A stretch of DNA of 28,571 nucleotides, taken from an uncultured Holdemanella sp. GTDB lineage: Bacteria; Bacillota_I; Bacilli_A; Erysipelotrichales; Erysipelotrichaceae. The notes below the pieces were generated by a model. The model ran no database searches. It was given only the letters and a program-made list of their open reading frames with translations, and was not told the origin of the DNA. Positions 14,036 to 21,993 of this stretch are shown here, in pieces. Positions within the stretch are counted from its first letter, which is position 1. Each line of letters starts with the position of its first letter. A program made the position numbers and the translations under genes. The DNA is taken from NCBI GenBank assembly GCA_900754615.1, contig CAAEDN010000031.1, positions 1 to 28,571 on the forward strand, in the 5' to 3' direction.

Positions 14036-14596
14036 ATGGAAAATCAAGAATACGCAAAAATTGTTTTAGATGAACTTAAACATACTTTGACTCGTATTAA
14101 TAAGGAAAGTGCAGAGAACTTTGTAGAACTTGTGGATGGTGCTAAGGAAGTGTTTTGTGCAGGAGCTGGAAGAAGTGGCTTTGAAATCAAAGGCTTTGCG
14201 ATGCGCCTAATGCATATGGGAATTCAAAGTTATGTGGTTGGAGAAACTTGCACACCAAATATTGATGAAAATGGATTGCTTGTGATATGTTCTGGTTCGG
14301 GATCTACAAAAAGCTTAGTGAACCATGCTCAAAAAGCGAAAGAAGTAAAAGCCAAAATCGCATTAATCACAATTAATCCAGAATCGCCAATCGCAAAGAT
14401 GGCAGATGTTGTAGTTGAAATTAGTGCGCCTAGTCCGAAGAGTGCAAAACAAGGAGATATTAAATCTATTCAGCCAATGGGATCATTATTTGAACAATCC
14501 GAAGGAATCTTTATGGATATTGCCATTATGATGTTGATGGAAAGACGCCACATGGATAGTGATACAATGTTTGGTCGACATGCGAATATGGAGTAA
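14036..14596 (+). CDS. hxlB: 6-phospho-3-hexuloisomerase
   Basis: A 186-residue SIS-domain sugar-phosphate isomerase that interconverts arabino-3-hexulose-6-P and fructose-6-P. Visible motifs are GAGRSG (43-48), the SGSGST phosphate loop (86-91), the catalytic-type Glu153 in SLFEQSEG and the family C-terminus MFGRHANME with His182. AAGGAGAG precedes the ATG and only 12 nt separate it from hxlA. The pair reproduces the ribulose-monophosphate module used in methylotrophs for formaldehyde fixation, in other bacteria for formaldehyde detoxification, and in archaea in reverse for pentose supply. Confidence 0.93.
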   Translation: MENQEYAKIVLDELKHTLTRINKESAENFVELVDGAKEVFCAGAGRSGFEIKGFAMRLMHMGIQSYVVGETCTPNIDENGLLVICSGSGSTKSLVNHAQKAKEVKAKIALITINPESPIAKMADVVVEISAPSPKSAKQGDIKSIQPMGSLFEQSEGIFMDIAIMMLMERRHMDSDTMFGRHANME

Positions 14597-14599
14597 ATT

Positions 14600-15544
14600 A
14601 TGGAAAAAGTATTATTTTTGGATTCACCCATGAAAGAAAAACCATATGGTTCAATGCGTATTCAAGAAAAGTTTGAATTGGGTCCTATGGATAAAAAGAT
14701 TGGGGAATATTGGGCTATTAGTGCACATGATAATGGATTGAGCAAAATTAAAAATGGAAAATATAAAGGGGAAACATTAAAAGAAGTGTATTTAAATCAC
14801 AGAGAATTATTTGCGAATGATTCTCATGACAAGTTTCCACTATTAGTTAAAATTAATGAGATTCAAGAACCATGTTCTGTACAAGTCCATCCAGATGATG
14901 CATATGCTAGAAAATATGAAAATGACTATGGTAAGGCTGAATTTTGTCTATGGCTAGATGTTGAAGAAGGTACCAACATCATTCGTGGACATAATGCCAA
15001 GACAAAAGAAGAGTTTAGAAAGGCTATAGAAGAAAAGGCTTGGGATACTTTATTCGTTCGAAAACCAGTACACGCAAATGAATTTGTTTATACACCAGCG
15101 GGTACTGTTCATGGTATTGAAGGAAAGTTAATGATGGCTGAAGTGCAACAATCCAGTGATGTTACATATCGTATATATGATTATGACAGGAAAGATTCGA
15201 ATGGTAATATGCGAGAACTACATATTGATCAGGCTATTGAAGTCACAAATATACCGCATATTGAATCGGATGTGCATCCAACAGTTACGATGTTAGAAGG
15301 AAATGAAATCATTGAATATGTGAATGAAAAATATTTTAGTGTGACTCGATATAAAATTCAAAATGAAATTCAGATCAACAATCCTTCTTATTCACTTTGT
15401 TTACCATTAAGTGGCAATGGCATCTTACATATAGATGGAAAAGATTATGATATCCAAGCAGGTATTGGCTTTATCGTTACAAGTCATACAAAAAGATATT
15501 CCGTCAAAGGGAATATCGATTTGCTGGTAAGTGTGCCAAAATAA
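14600..15544 (+). CDS. manA: Mannose-6-phosphate isomerase, class I
   Basis: A 314-residue zinc-dependent cupin enzyme that interconverts mannose-6-P and fructose-6-P. The zinc ligands fit Gln95 and His97 (SVQVHPDD), Glu114 (GKAEFCLWL) and His171 (TPAGTVHGI); YDYDR at 193-197 is the substrate-side signature. It has the short form typical of Bacillota. It starts 3 nt after the hxlB stop, and its SD (TATGGAG) lies inside the hxlB end, so the two are translationally linked. Its product is shared with HxlB, meaning that the operon converges on fructose-6-P. Confidence 0.93.
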   Translation: MEKVLFLDSPMKEKPYGSMRIQEKFELGPMDKKIGEYWAISAHDNGLSKIKNGKYKGETLKEVYLNHRELFANDSHDKFPLLVKINEIQEPCSVQVHPDDAYARKYENDYGKAEFCLWLDVEEGTNIIRGHNAKTKEEFRKAIEEKAWDTLFVRKPVHANEFVYTPAGTVHGIEGKLMMAEVQQSSDVTYRIYDYDRKDSNGNMRELHIDQAIEVTNIPHIESDVHPTVTMLEGNEIIEYVNEKYFSVTRYKIQNEIQINNPSYSLCLPLSGNGILHIDGKDYDIQAGIGFIVTSHTKRYSVKGNIDLLVSVPK

Positions 15545-15564
15545 TTCTTATTCTATCATTTTTT

Positions 15565-15578
15565 TGTAGAATTCTACA
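15565..15578. repeat. 14-bp perfect palindrome
   Basis: TGTAGAATTCTACA is its own reverse complement. It lies between manA and the convergent histidine kinase gene. Without a loop it is more like a protein-binding site than a hairpin, or chance. Confidence 0.5.
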
Positions 15579-15600
15579 CTTTTTCTGACTGCAAATATAA

Positions 15601-15640
15601 AAAGTGGCTTAAAGCTTATTCACTTTAAACCACTTTATTT
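15601..15640. terminator. Bidirectional terminator between manA and the kinase gene
   Basis: AAAGTGG (15601-15607) with TTAAAG (15609-15614) pairs with CTTTAA (15623-15628) and CCACTTT (15630-15636). T-rich flanks occur on both strands. Confidence 0.8.
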
Positions 15641-15656
15641 CATTTATAATTATTCT

Positions 15657-17696
15657 TTAAGATTTGCGGAAACTAAGAATCGATTTGAAAAGATCACCAT
15701 CTGTTTCAATCATAAACGTACCATTCTGTACTTCTGTAAAACTCTTCACGATTGCCAATCCTAAGCCACTGCCTGCTTCATGCCTTGATTTATCGCCACG
15801 CACAAAACGTTCAGTAATATCACTATCAAAATCAAGCGGTGCTTTCGAAGTGTTTTTCATTGTGATCACAACTGAATTACCAATGTCTTTCACATCCAAG
15901 AATACACGTGTGTTTTCAAGAGCATACTTAGAAATATTCGTAAATAAGTTTTCAAAGATGCGATACGTCTTATTTCCATCCAAACATACATGAATTTCTT
16001 TTTCTGGAAGATTTGTCACAAGCTGAAGATTTTTAGCTTGTAGAAGCTCTTCGTTTTCGGCACATACCTGTTCAATAAATTCAATGATGTTAATATCAGA
16101 ATATTCTAAATCAATATTACCACTATTGGCTTTGGATACTTCAAACAAATCTGTGATTAGAATACTTAAACGATCTGTATATTGATTCAATCGTTCTAAA
16201 TAACTCTTTTTATCTTCCTCACTAATACTAGGATCATTAAATAACTCTACATAGTTTTTAATACCCGTTAATGGTGTTTTTAAATCATGTGATACATTTG
16301 AAATCAATTCCGTCTTGAGATTCTGTGATTGTACTTGTTCTTTTACCGCTTGTTCAAAACCATCCTTGATTTGATAGATATTATTTGTTAAAGATTGGAA
16401 TAAACCAGAATCTGTAGGCTTGATATTCTCAAAATTACCACTCGATAGATCTTCTGTCATATGTAATATGTCTTGGTATTGACTTTGAACATTTTTGATC
16501 TTCTTATAGCCTACAATGCTGATGCCAATTAATGATATAACGACAATAAAGAAAGAGAAGAATGGAATGTTAAGCAAGGATATAAACGCAAGAATCAAAA
16601 TCAGACATGTTGAGAAAATAATATATTTTTTAAGGATTTCATCCGATAGATCGGTTGAAATAATTCCTTCCACTTTATTTGAGAAATAAAGAATAAATTT
16701 CCCAATCCATGTTTTATGAAAGAACCAATCTTTAATCGATGTCGTAAATTGACATTTTAGCCAATATACAGATAATCCAATAAAGAATAGAGTGATGGAC
16801 CACGCAAGAATGTTTGTAAAATATACGATAGGTTGACTCAATTCAATGTGATATCGATTCAAGATATTTAAGAAAGTTCCCTCAATTGAATAGGTAGTTA
16901 ATATACATGTACCACTGGCTAGCAGTGCATCAATTGTTAGAAATAATAGGAATGCAGGTTCAAATAACCAGTGATTCACATTTCTAAAGATATAGGCTTC
17001 CTTTTCATGTGTATATTTATTAAGAAAGACATATAGAGCAATAATAGTGCTACAAATCAAGAAGGCTGTCACAAAGAAATAGGTATATTGATCGGCATCT
17101 AAGTCTAAGAGGTCAATTAGACTTGTATTATCATAATTTAAAACTGCAGGAATATAGAATGTTAATACGACATCACTTGGCATATGAAGTGTATAGCCTG
17201 GAAATGGCTTTCCATCACAATAATATGTGCCACTATAATATTCATAATACTTTTCACTGTTATAGTTAATAAGATTCACAATATTATCCGTTACATTTAA
17301 AGTATTCGAATCCAAAGTGTCATAATATCTTGTATCTTTTTTCTTTACATTCACATTAAATTGTTTTGAAGTGATTTTATTGTTTACATCACACGTATAA
17401 AAGAAGTTTGGATCATTCTCAAAAATATTTTTTGCGCTAGATAAAGATGAGTTTAACCCTTTTTTTATATCCTTTTGAATATCTTCCGGTGTATCTTTCT
17501 CAAAAGTAATATATTCATACTTTGGATCTTGTTCCAATTTTTTAGCTAGAATAAAAGCTGTAAGATTCTGCTCTAAAGTTTCAGGAAGCTTTGTTGGAGT
17601 AGCCGTAGAAACATTTGGATAAAAACTTGCCACTATACAAGAACTCATAATGCATAAAGCACATAGTATTGTTAAAAATATATTCTTCTTTTTCAT
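15657..17696 (-). CDS. Membrane sensor histidine kinase
   Basis: A 679-residue kinase. An N-terminal membrane helix (~7-26) is followed by an extracellular region of about 175 residues and then five or six further helices between ~200 and ~395. A linker leads to the dimerisation domain with the phosphoacceptor His470 (ELISNVSHDLKTPLTG), an N-box near 581-590 (RIFENLFTNISKYA) and the G2 box GSGLGLAIV (~641). In place of the usual DNGxG it has MKNTSKA, a variant common in related Firmicute kinases. It overlaps the response-regulator stop by 4 nt (ATGA), and GGAG precedes it. The signal is unknown; the combination of extracellular domain and multiple helices suggests an envelope cue. Confidence 0.93.
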   Translation of the reverse strand: MKKKNIFLTILCALCIMSSCIVASFYPNVSTATPTKLPETLEQNLTAFILAKKLEQDPKYEYITFEKDTPEDIQKDIKKGLNSSLSSAKNIFENDPNFFYTCDVNNKITSKQFNVNVKKKDTRYYDTLDSNTLNVTDNIVNLINYNSEKYYEYYSGTYYCDGKPFPGYTLHMPSDVVLTFYIPAVLNYDNTSLIDLLDLDADQYTYFFVTAFLICSTIIALYVFLNKYTHEKEAYIFRNVNHWLFEPAFLLFLTIDALLASGTCILTTYSIEGTFLNILNRYHIELSQPIVYFTNILAWSITLFFIGLSVYWLKCQFTTSIKDWFFHKTWIGKFILYFSNKVEGIISTDLSDEILKKYIIFSTCLILILAFISLLNIPFFSFFIVVISLIGISIVGYKKIKNVQSQYQDILHMTEDLSSGNFENIKPTDSGLFQSLTNNIYQIKDGFEQAVKEQVQSQNLKTELISNVSHDLKTPLTGIKNYVELFNDPSISEEDKKSYLERLNQYTDRLSILITDLFEVSKANSGNIDLEYSDINIIEFIEQVCAENEELLQAKNLQLVTNLPEKEIHVCLDGNKTYRIFENLFTNISKYALENTRVFLDVKDIGNSVVITMKNTSKAPLDFDSDITERFVRGDKSRHEAGSGLGLAIVKSFTEVQNGTFMIETDGDLFKSILSFRKS

Positions 17697-18394
17697 TGTA
17701 TATTCTCCATTTTATAGCCCTGCCCCCATACAACCTTGATATAAATAGGTTTTTTAGGGTTGGCCTCAATTTTTTCACGTAATTTGCGAATATGAACCAT
17801 AATCGTTTCTGTGTTGATAGCCTCTTCTTTCCATACCAATTCATAGATTTGTTGGCTAGAAAAGACTTGTCCAGGGTGCGAAATCAATAGTTTTAAAATA
17901 TCAAATTCTTTTGGCGTTAATTTAATATCCCTTGCATTCAATGTCACTCTTTTGGTTGTATTATTTAATGTCAAATCTCCAATCATATATTCATCTTCAC
18001 TCTTTGTTTCATTTTTTAGATTTAGGATTTGTTCGTACCTTCTTAAATGCGAACGCACTCTTGCGACAAGCTCCATACTTTGAAATGGCTTGGTGATATA
18101 GTCATCGGCACCAATATTTAAACCTGTGATTTTATCGATATCTTCACTTTTTGCACTTAAGAATAGAATCGGAAAGTCATGATGTTTTCGAGCTTCCATC
18201 ACCATAGAAATGCCATCCATAACAGGCATCATAATATCTACAATGGCTAAATGAATATCGTTTGTTTCAATTTTTTCTAAGCCTTCTTTTCCATTTGCGG
18301 CAAGAATCACATTGTATCCCTGATTCTTCATATAAATTCCGATGGCTTCACGAATCCCTTGTTCGTCTTCTACCACTAATATTGTATGTTCCAT
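17693..18394 (-). CDS. OmpR/PhoB-family response regulator
   Basis: A 233-residue regulator. The receiver domain has the acidic pair near Glu9/Asp10, phosphoacceptor Asp53 (IVDIMMP), Ser80 and Lys102 (ITKPF). The C-terminal winged helix (~130-230) has the usual KLTPKEFDILKLLISHPGQV and VWKEEAINTETIMVHIRKLR elements (the latter without interruption). AAAAGGAG precedes its ATG. It sits between a 17-codon ORF upstream and the kinase downstream, forming a single minus-strand operon with the TVP38-family gene. Targets are unknown. Confidence 0.95.
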   Translation of the reverse strand: MEHTILVVEDEQGIREAIGIYMKNQGYNVILAANGKEGLEKIETNDIHLAIVDIMMPVMDGISMVMEARKHHDFPILFLSAKSEDIDKITGLNIGADDYITKPFQSMELVARVRSHLRRYEQILNLKNETKSEDEYMIGDLTLNNTTKRVTLNARDIKLTPKEFDILKLLISHPGQVFSSQQIYELVWKEEAINTETIMVHIRKLREKIEANPKKPIYIKVVWGQGYKMENIQ

Positions 18395-18406
18395 AAAGTT
18401 CTCCTT

Positions 18407-18460
18407 TTAATAATGTAAATAAAATCCAATACATGCACATAATATTCCAATGTATATCAT
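18407..18460 (-). CDS. Candidate 17-residue hydrophobic small protein
   Basis: ATG at 18460 to TAA at 18407 encodes MIYIGILCACIGFYLHY. A strong SD (AAAGGTGG) lies 8 nt upstream, inside the last codons of the TVP38-family gene, and the ATG is 2 nt after that gene's stop. The response-regulator SD begins directly after its own stop. The peptide would be a single short membrane helix with two cysteines. It may be a real regulatory microprotein of the kinase or membrane protein, or a coupling ORF that carries ribosomes to the next gene. There is no family evidence; the case rests on position and SD strength. Confidence 0.5.
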   Translation of the reverse strand: MIYIGILCACIGFYLHY

Positions 18461-18462
18461 AA

Positions 18463-19044
18463 TTATAACCACCTTTCAATAATTTGAAACAACTGCGTCA
18501 ATCCATAAGAATAGGCAATCAAAGATAAGGGCTTACCCAGAAGAATGATCCAGATAAATTTTTTGAGTGACATATGTGTCATTCCTGCAAGCATACACAA
18601 GAGATCATCGGGTGCACAAGGCAAGAAAATAGCTAACATAAAGAAGGAATCAAACTTTTTTTGATCATACGTATACTGCATATATTTGCCGTAATCTTTC
18701 TTTTTACATAATTTTAGAATGATTCTTTGACCATATTTACGAACAAGTAAAAAGATACATATGGATCCGATACAAATACCTATATAGTTATATATAAACC
18801 CATTTATTGCTCCAAAGGCTGTAATGCCCAAGGCACTTGATGCACCACCTGGAATAATGGGGATAATCACTTGAATGATTTGTAGAAGAATAAAAAGTAG
18901 GGGTGCTAAAATTCCGGCTTTCGACAGTGTAGCCTGTAAAAGTTGTGGATTTGTGAAGTATCCTTGGGAAAAGAAATAAACACAAATAAGAATCATAAGG
19001 ATCAATCCAAAGTGTGTTATGTTTTGTATATTTTTATTTGTCAT
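18463..19044 (-). CDS. TVP38/TMEM64-family (VTT/DedA-like) membrane protein
   Basis: A 193-residue membrane protein with about five hydrophobic segments. Family markers are the IPIIPGGASSALG re-entrant-loop segment (near 62-75), the GFIYNYIGICIGSICIFLL helix, and FLPCAPDDLLCMLAGMTHMS, which corresponds to the conserved F.P..P.d...aG motif. Proteins with the VTT domain are linked to lipid scrambling or transport and envelope homeostasis. The start at 19044 has only a weak GGTGAT. It leads the operon with the two-component system, so the kinase may sense membrane state. That link is inferred from position. Confidence 0.88.
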   Translation of the reverse strand: MTNKNIQNITHFGLILMILICVYFFSQGYFTNPQLLQATLSKAGILAPLLFILLQIIQVIIPIIPGGASSALGITAFGAINGFIYNYIGICIGSICIFLLVRKYGQRIILKLCKKKDYGKYMQYTYDQKKFDSFFMLAIFLPCAPDDLLCMLAGMTHMSLKKFIWIILLGKPLSLIAYSYGLTQLFQIIERWL

Positions 19045-19131
19045 AAATTATCACCAGGATTACTATAACGAATAATTATTAAGGTTCTTTAGTGATAAAT
19101 CTTAAAGTTTTCTAAATAATTGATTTAAAAA

Positions 19132-19238
19132 GTTGGAAAAGTTGTTGAAAAGGCATAAAAAAAGGTTGGAAAAATGGATATAATATAAAAAAATAGGTTG
19201 GAAAAGTTGTCAAAAAGAACTAAAATAAAGTTGGAAAA
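19132..19238 (+). repeat. Four GTTGGAAAA direct repeats at 32-33 bp spacing before the AAA_14 gene
   Basis: GTTGGAAAA starts at 19132, 19165, 19197 and 19230 (steps 33, 32, 33). Three copies continue with GT (GTTGGAAAAGT), and the units end in A-rich runs. The last copy is 12 nt before the ATG and runs into the SD (AGGTGAT). A TATAAT at 19179-19184 lies between copies 2 and 3. The 206-bp interval 19045-19250 holds nothing else I can identify. Confidence 0.85.
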
Positions 19239-19250
19239 GTAGGTGATACC

Positions 19251-20600
19251 ATGATTAAACGCTATATACAAAGTGAAATTGAAAGATGGATGCAAGATGG
19301 AAATAATGCACTATTAGTAACGGGAGCTAGACAGGTTGGAAAAACATATGTGATTCGAAATTGTTTAAAGAATCAGAATGTAAATTATATGGAATTTAAC
19401 TTCATTGAACAACCAGAATTGGTTCAGTTGTTTAAAAATAGTACAGATACTAAGGATTTTTTGATGCGTTTATCTCTTGTTGCCAATAAACCATTATCGA
19501 AAGGTATGATTATCTTCTTTGATGAGATTCAAGAAGTAAAAGATTTTATTACTAAAATTAAATTTTTGGTGGATGATGGAACATACAAATATGTACTTAG
19601 TGGATCTTTATTAGATGTTGAATTAAATGGGTTGAAGTCAGCGCCTGTAGGCTACATGCAGATACTTGATATGTATCCTTTAGCTTTTTATGAATTTGTT
19701 GATGCGCTTGGTATACAGAAAAATATTATTGATATATTAGAAGAATGTTATATTGAGAGAAAAACAGTAGATGAATTTATTCATAAAAAGATGTTGGATA
19801 TTTTTAATCTATACTTGATTGTGGGAGGCATGCCACAAGCTGTAAGTACATATTTAGAAACGAACGATTTAAATCGAGTATCACAAGTACAACAAGATAT
19901 CACACGTTTGTATCGCTTTGATTTTTCGAAGTATGAAGAGAAATATAAGTTAAAGTTAAAAGAGATATATGATGCACTACCTGGACAATTGGATGAAAAG
20001 AACAAAAGGTTTCAATTGAATAAAGTGGGTAAAGGAATGTCTTTTAATAAAGTAGAAAATGATTTCTTGTGGCTTAAAGATGCAGGTGTAGTCATACCTG
20101 TATATAATGTGTCTGAGCCTAAGCTTCCATTGATGATCAGCGAAAACCGAAATCTGTTTAAGCTATTTATGTCAGATGTTGGATTATTGACGAATATGTA
20201 TTCAGACTATGTGAAGATGGCTATATTAAATCATGAATCTTCTATTAATAATGGGGCTTTGTTTGAAAATGTGGTGGCACAAGAATTAAATTCTAAAGGA
20301 TTTAGTTTATATTACTATAATAGTAAAAAAATGGGTGAACTTGATTTTGTGGTTGAGCTCGATGGAGAAATCTTGCCATTAGAAATCAAATCAGGAAAAG
20401 ACTATAAAAGGCATTCAGCATTAAATAATGTGTTGTCTACAGAAAACTACAATATTAAAAAAGCCTTGATGTTTTCTCAAGGCAATGTGGAAGTAAAAGA
20501 TAAAAGAATTTATCTTCCAATATATATGATTATGTTTTTAAAGAATAAAAAGATGATCAACTCGATATATAAGATGGATCTAAAAGGATTATGCGATTAA
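19251..20600 (+). CDS. AAA_14 / DUF4143 ATPase
   Basis: A 449-residue protein. The N-terminal AAA_14 P-loop domain has Walker A GARQVGKT (25-32) and Walker B IIFFDE (87-92), followed by an SGS sensor-like segment (YVLSGSLLDV). The centre (~255-285) looks like a winged helix, and the C-terminal DUF4143 region has ELDFVVELDGEILPLEIKSG, resembling the core of a restriction-endonuclease-like fold (D-x(n)-E-x-K). This architecture is very common as single accessory genes in anaerobes, and its function is unknown. AGGTGAT precedes the ATG. Its stop codon overlaps that of the convergent MATE gene by 2 nt, with no terminator between. Confidence 0.9.
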   Translation: MIKRYIQSEIERWMQDGNNALLVTGARQVGKTYVIRNCLKNQNVNYMEFNFIEQPELVQLFKNSTDTKDFLMRLSLVANKPLSKGMIIFFDEIQEVKDFITKIKFLVDDGTYKYVLSGSLLDVELNGLKSAPVGYMQILDMYPLAFYEFVDALGIQKNIIDILEECYIERKTVDEFIHKKMLDIFNLYLIVGGMPQAVSTYLETNDLNRVSQVQQDITRLYRFDFSKYEEKYKLKLKEIYDALPGQLDEKNKRFQLNKVGKGMSFNKVENDFLWLKDAGVVIPVYNVSEPKLPLMISENRNLFKLFMSDVGLLTNMYSDYVKMAILNHESSINNGALFENVVAQELNSKGFSLYYYNSKKMGELDFVVELDGEILPLEIKSGKDYKRHSALNNVLSTENYNIKKALMFSQGNVEVKDKRIYLPIYMIMFLKNKKMINSIYKMDLKGLCD

Positions 20601-21919
20601 TACGTCTTATATGTTCGAATTAGCAATGGAAGTTCAGCCATCAACATACCAATCCATCCAGCTAAATATGAGTATGGTAAAGCTTCAATGCCTAGATGTA
20701 AGCTAAATACAAGTGGTGCAGCTACAATAACTCGAACTGTCATATTCACTAGACTTGAAATGAGTGTAATCTTTAAATCTCCAATTCCTCTAAAGAAGCC
20801 TTGGATTCCATTGGTGAAGGCAGGAAGAATATACATGATGGAAATTAAATGTAGATAAGTCACTCCATGCATAATAACTTCTTCATCTTGTACAAATAGA
20901 CACATTAATGGTTTTGCGAAGATAAAACATACTAGAAAGATAAATATACCGTAGATGAATTCTAAGACCATTCCGCAACGAAATCCCTCTTGCATACGAT
21001 CTTTCTTTCCGGCCCCTTTATTTTGTGCCATTAAAGCCGTCATGGAGTGGGCAATGTTTTGTTCAGGAGTATACGCAAAATCATCAATTCGATTGACGGC
21101 TGTAAAGGCAGCTACAACCGATACACCCATCGTATTGACAATCATTTGAATACCAAGCTTTCCTAGTTGCACAGTAGCCTGCTGCATAGCACTGGCCCAG
21201 CCATACGCAATGGTTCTTTTTAATAATGAAATATCAAATACCAGCCACTTTTTACCCAGTTGTAGAAGTGGCACTTTCTTTTGTATATATAGAATACAGA
21301 ATAGGCAACATAAAGCTTCACTAATCACAGTAGAAATGGCACAGCCTCTACTTCCTGCGTGTAAAACAACCACAAAGAATAAGTCTCCAAAGATATTTAA
21401 AATAGAACTAATGATTAGAAAATAGAGGGGTGATTTACTATCGCCTAAAGCACGTAGTGTACTCGCAAAAAAGTTGTATAAAAAGGTAAAGACTAAACCG
21501 GCAAAGATAATTTGTAGATAAGTGGTTGTCATATTTAAAATGGATAGATCTACCTGCATAAATTTAAGAATTTGTGGTGAGAAGAGTATGCAGATTAGTG
21601 TTAATACAAGTGAAAATACAAGTCCTGCAAGCATGGTTGTGCTCATTTGACGAGCAAGTTTATCTTCTTCTTTCGCTCCATAATACATGCCAATCAATAT
21701 GCTTGCGCCCATACAAAGTCCATTTAAGAATAGGATGAATAGTGTCGTGATTGGATTACAAATTCCGACTGCGGCTAAAGCTTCTTTTCCAACAAAGTGC
21801 CCTACGATAATACTGTCTACGGCATTATAGGTTAATTGAAATAGATTGCCCAATACTAAGGGAATGGTAAAGTGAACTAGCATAGGCATGATTTTGCCTT
21901 GTGTCATATCTTGTGTCAT
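20597..21919 (-). CDS. MATE-family efflux transporter (second copy in window)
   Basis: A 440-residue, ~12-helix MATE exporter of the DinF/NorM-like branch. Family features include HFTIPLVLGNLFQLTYNAVD and VDSIIVGHFVGKEALAAVGI near the N-terminus and GIQGFFRGIGDLK late in the second half. It differs clearly from the other MATE protein here and is not a recent duplicate. The start at 21919 follows AGGAAG by 7 nt; an in-frame codon 54 bases earlier has no SD. It is divergent from the ttcA-like gene. The substrate is unknown. Confidence 0.9.
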   Translation of the reverse strand: MTQDMTQGKIMPMLVHFTIPLVLGNLFQLTYNAVDSIIVGHFVGKEALAAVGICNPITTLFILFLNGLCMGASILIGMYYGAKEEDKLARQMSTTMLAGLVFSLVLTLICILFSPQILKFMQVDLSILNMTTTYLQIIFAGLVFTFLYNFFASTLRALGDSKSPLYFLIISSILNIFGDLFFVVVLHAGSRGCAISTVISEALCCLFCILYIQKKVPLLQLGKKWLVFDISLLKRTIAYGWASAMQQATVQLGKLGIQMIVNTMGVSVVAAFTAVNRIDDFAYTPEQNIAHSMTALMAQNKGAGKKDRMQEGFRCGMVLEFIYGIFIFLVCFIFAKPLMCLFVQDEEVIMHGVTYLHLISIMYILPAFTNGIQGFFRGIGDLKITLISSLVNMTVRVIVAAPLVFSLHLGIEALPYSYLAGWIGMLMAELPLLIRTYKTY

Positions 21920-21978
21920 AATCAAACTTCCTTTTTTTGTGCATATTTTGCGCTTTTTCATCCAAAAATTCAATATTA

Positions 21979-21987
21979 TGTTAGAAT
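21979..21987 (+). promoter_or_regulatory. Extended -10 promoter of the ttcA-like gene, leaderless arrangement
   Basis: TGTTAGAAT (21979-21987) fits an extended -10 (TGnTAGAAT). Six nt follow before the ATG at 21994, so the predicted transcription start is the A of the start codon. No SD is present. Confidence 0.6.
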
Positions 21988-21993
21988 AGTCTC

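Noticed and set aside
15565..15578. Palindrome TGTAGAATTCTACA as a terminator
   Set aside because: It has no loop, and a much better bidirectional terminator follows at 15601. Left as an unexplained palindrome.
19334..19344. A fifth GGTTGGAAAAA copy inside the AAA_14 coding region
   Set aside because: It encodes Val-Gly-Lys of the Walker A motif (GTT GGA AAA), so codon constraints explain it. It also falls off the 33-bp phase.
6143..21919. The two MATE genes as a recent duplication
   Set aside because: Their protein sequences differ along the whole length and share only family-level motifs.
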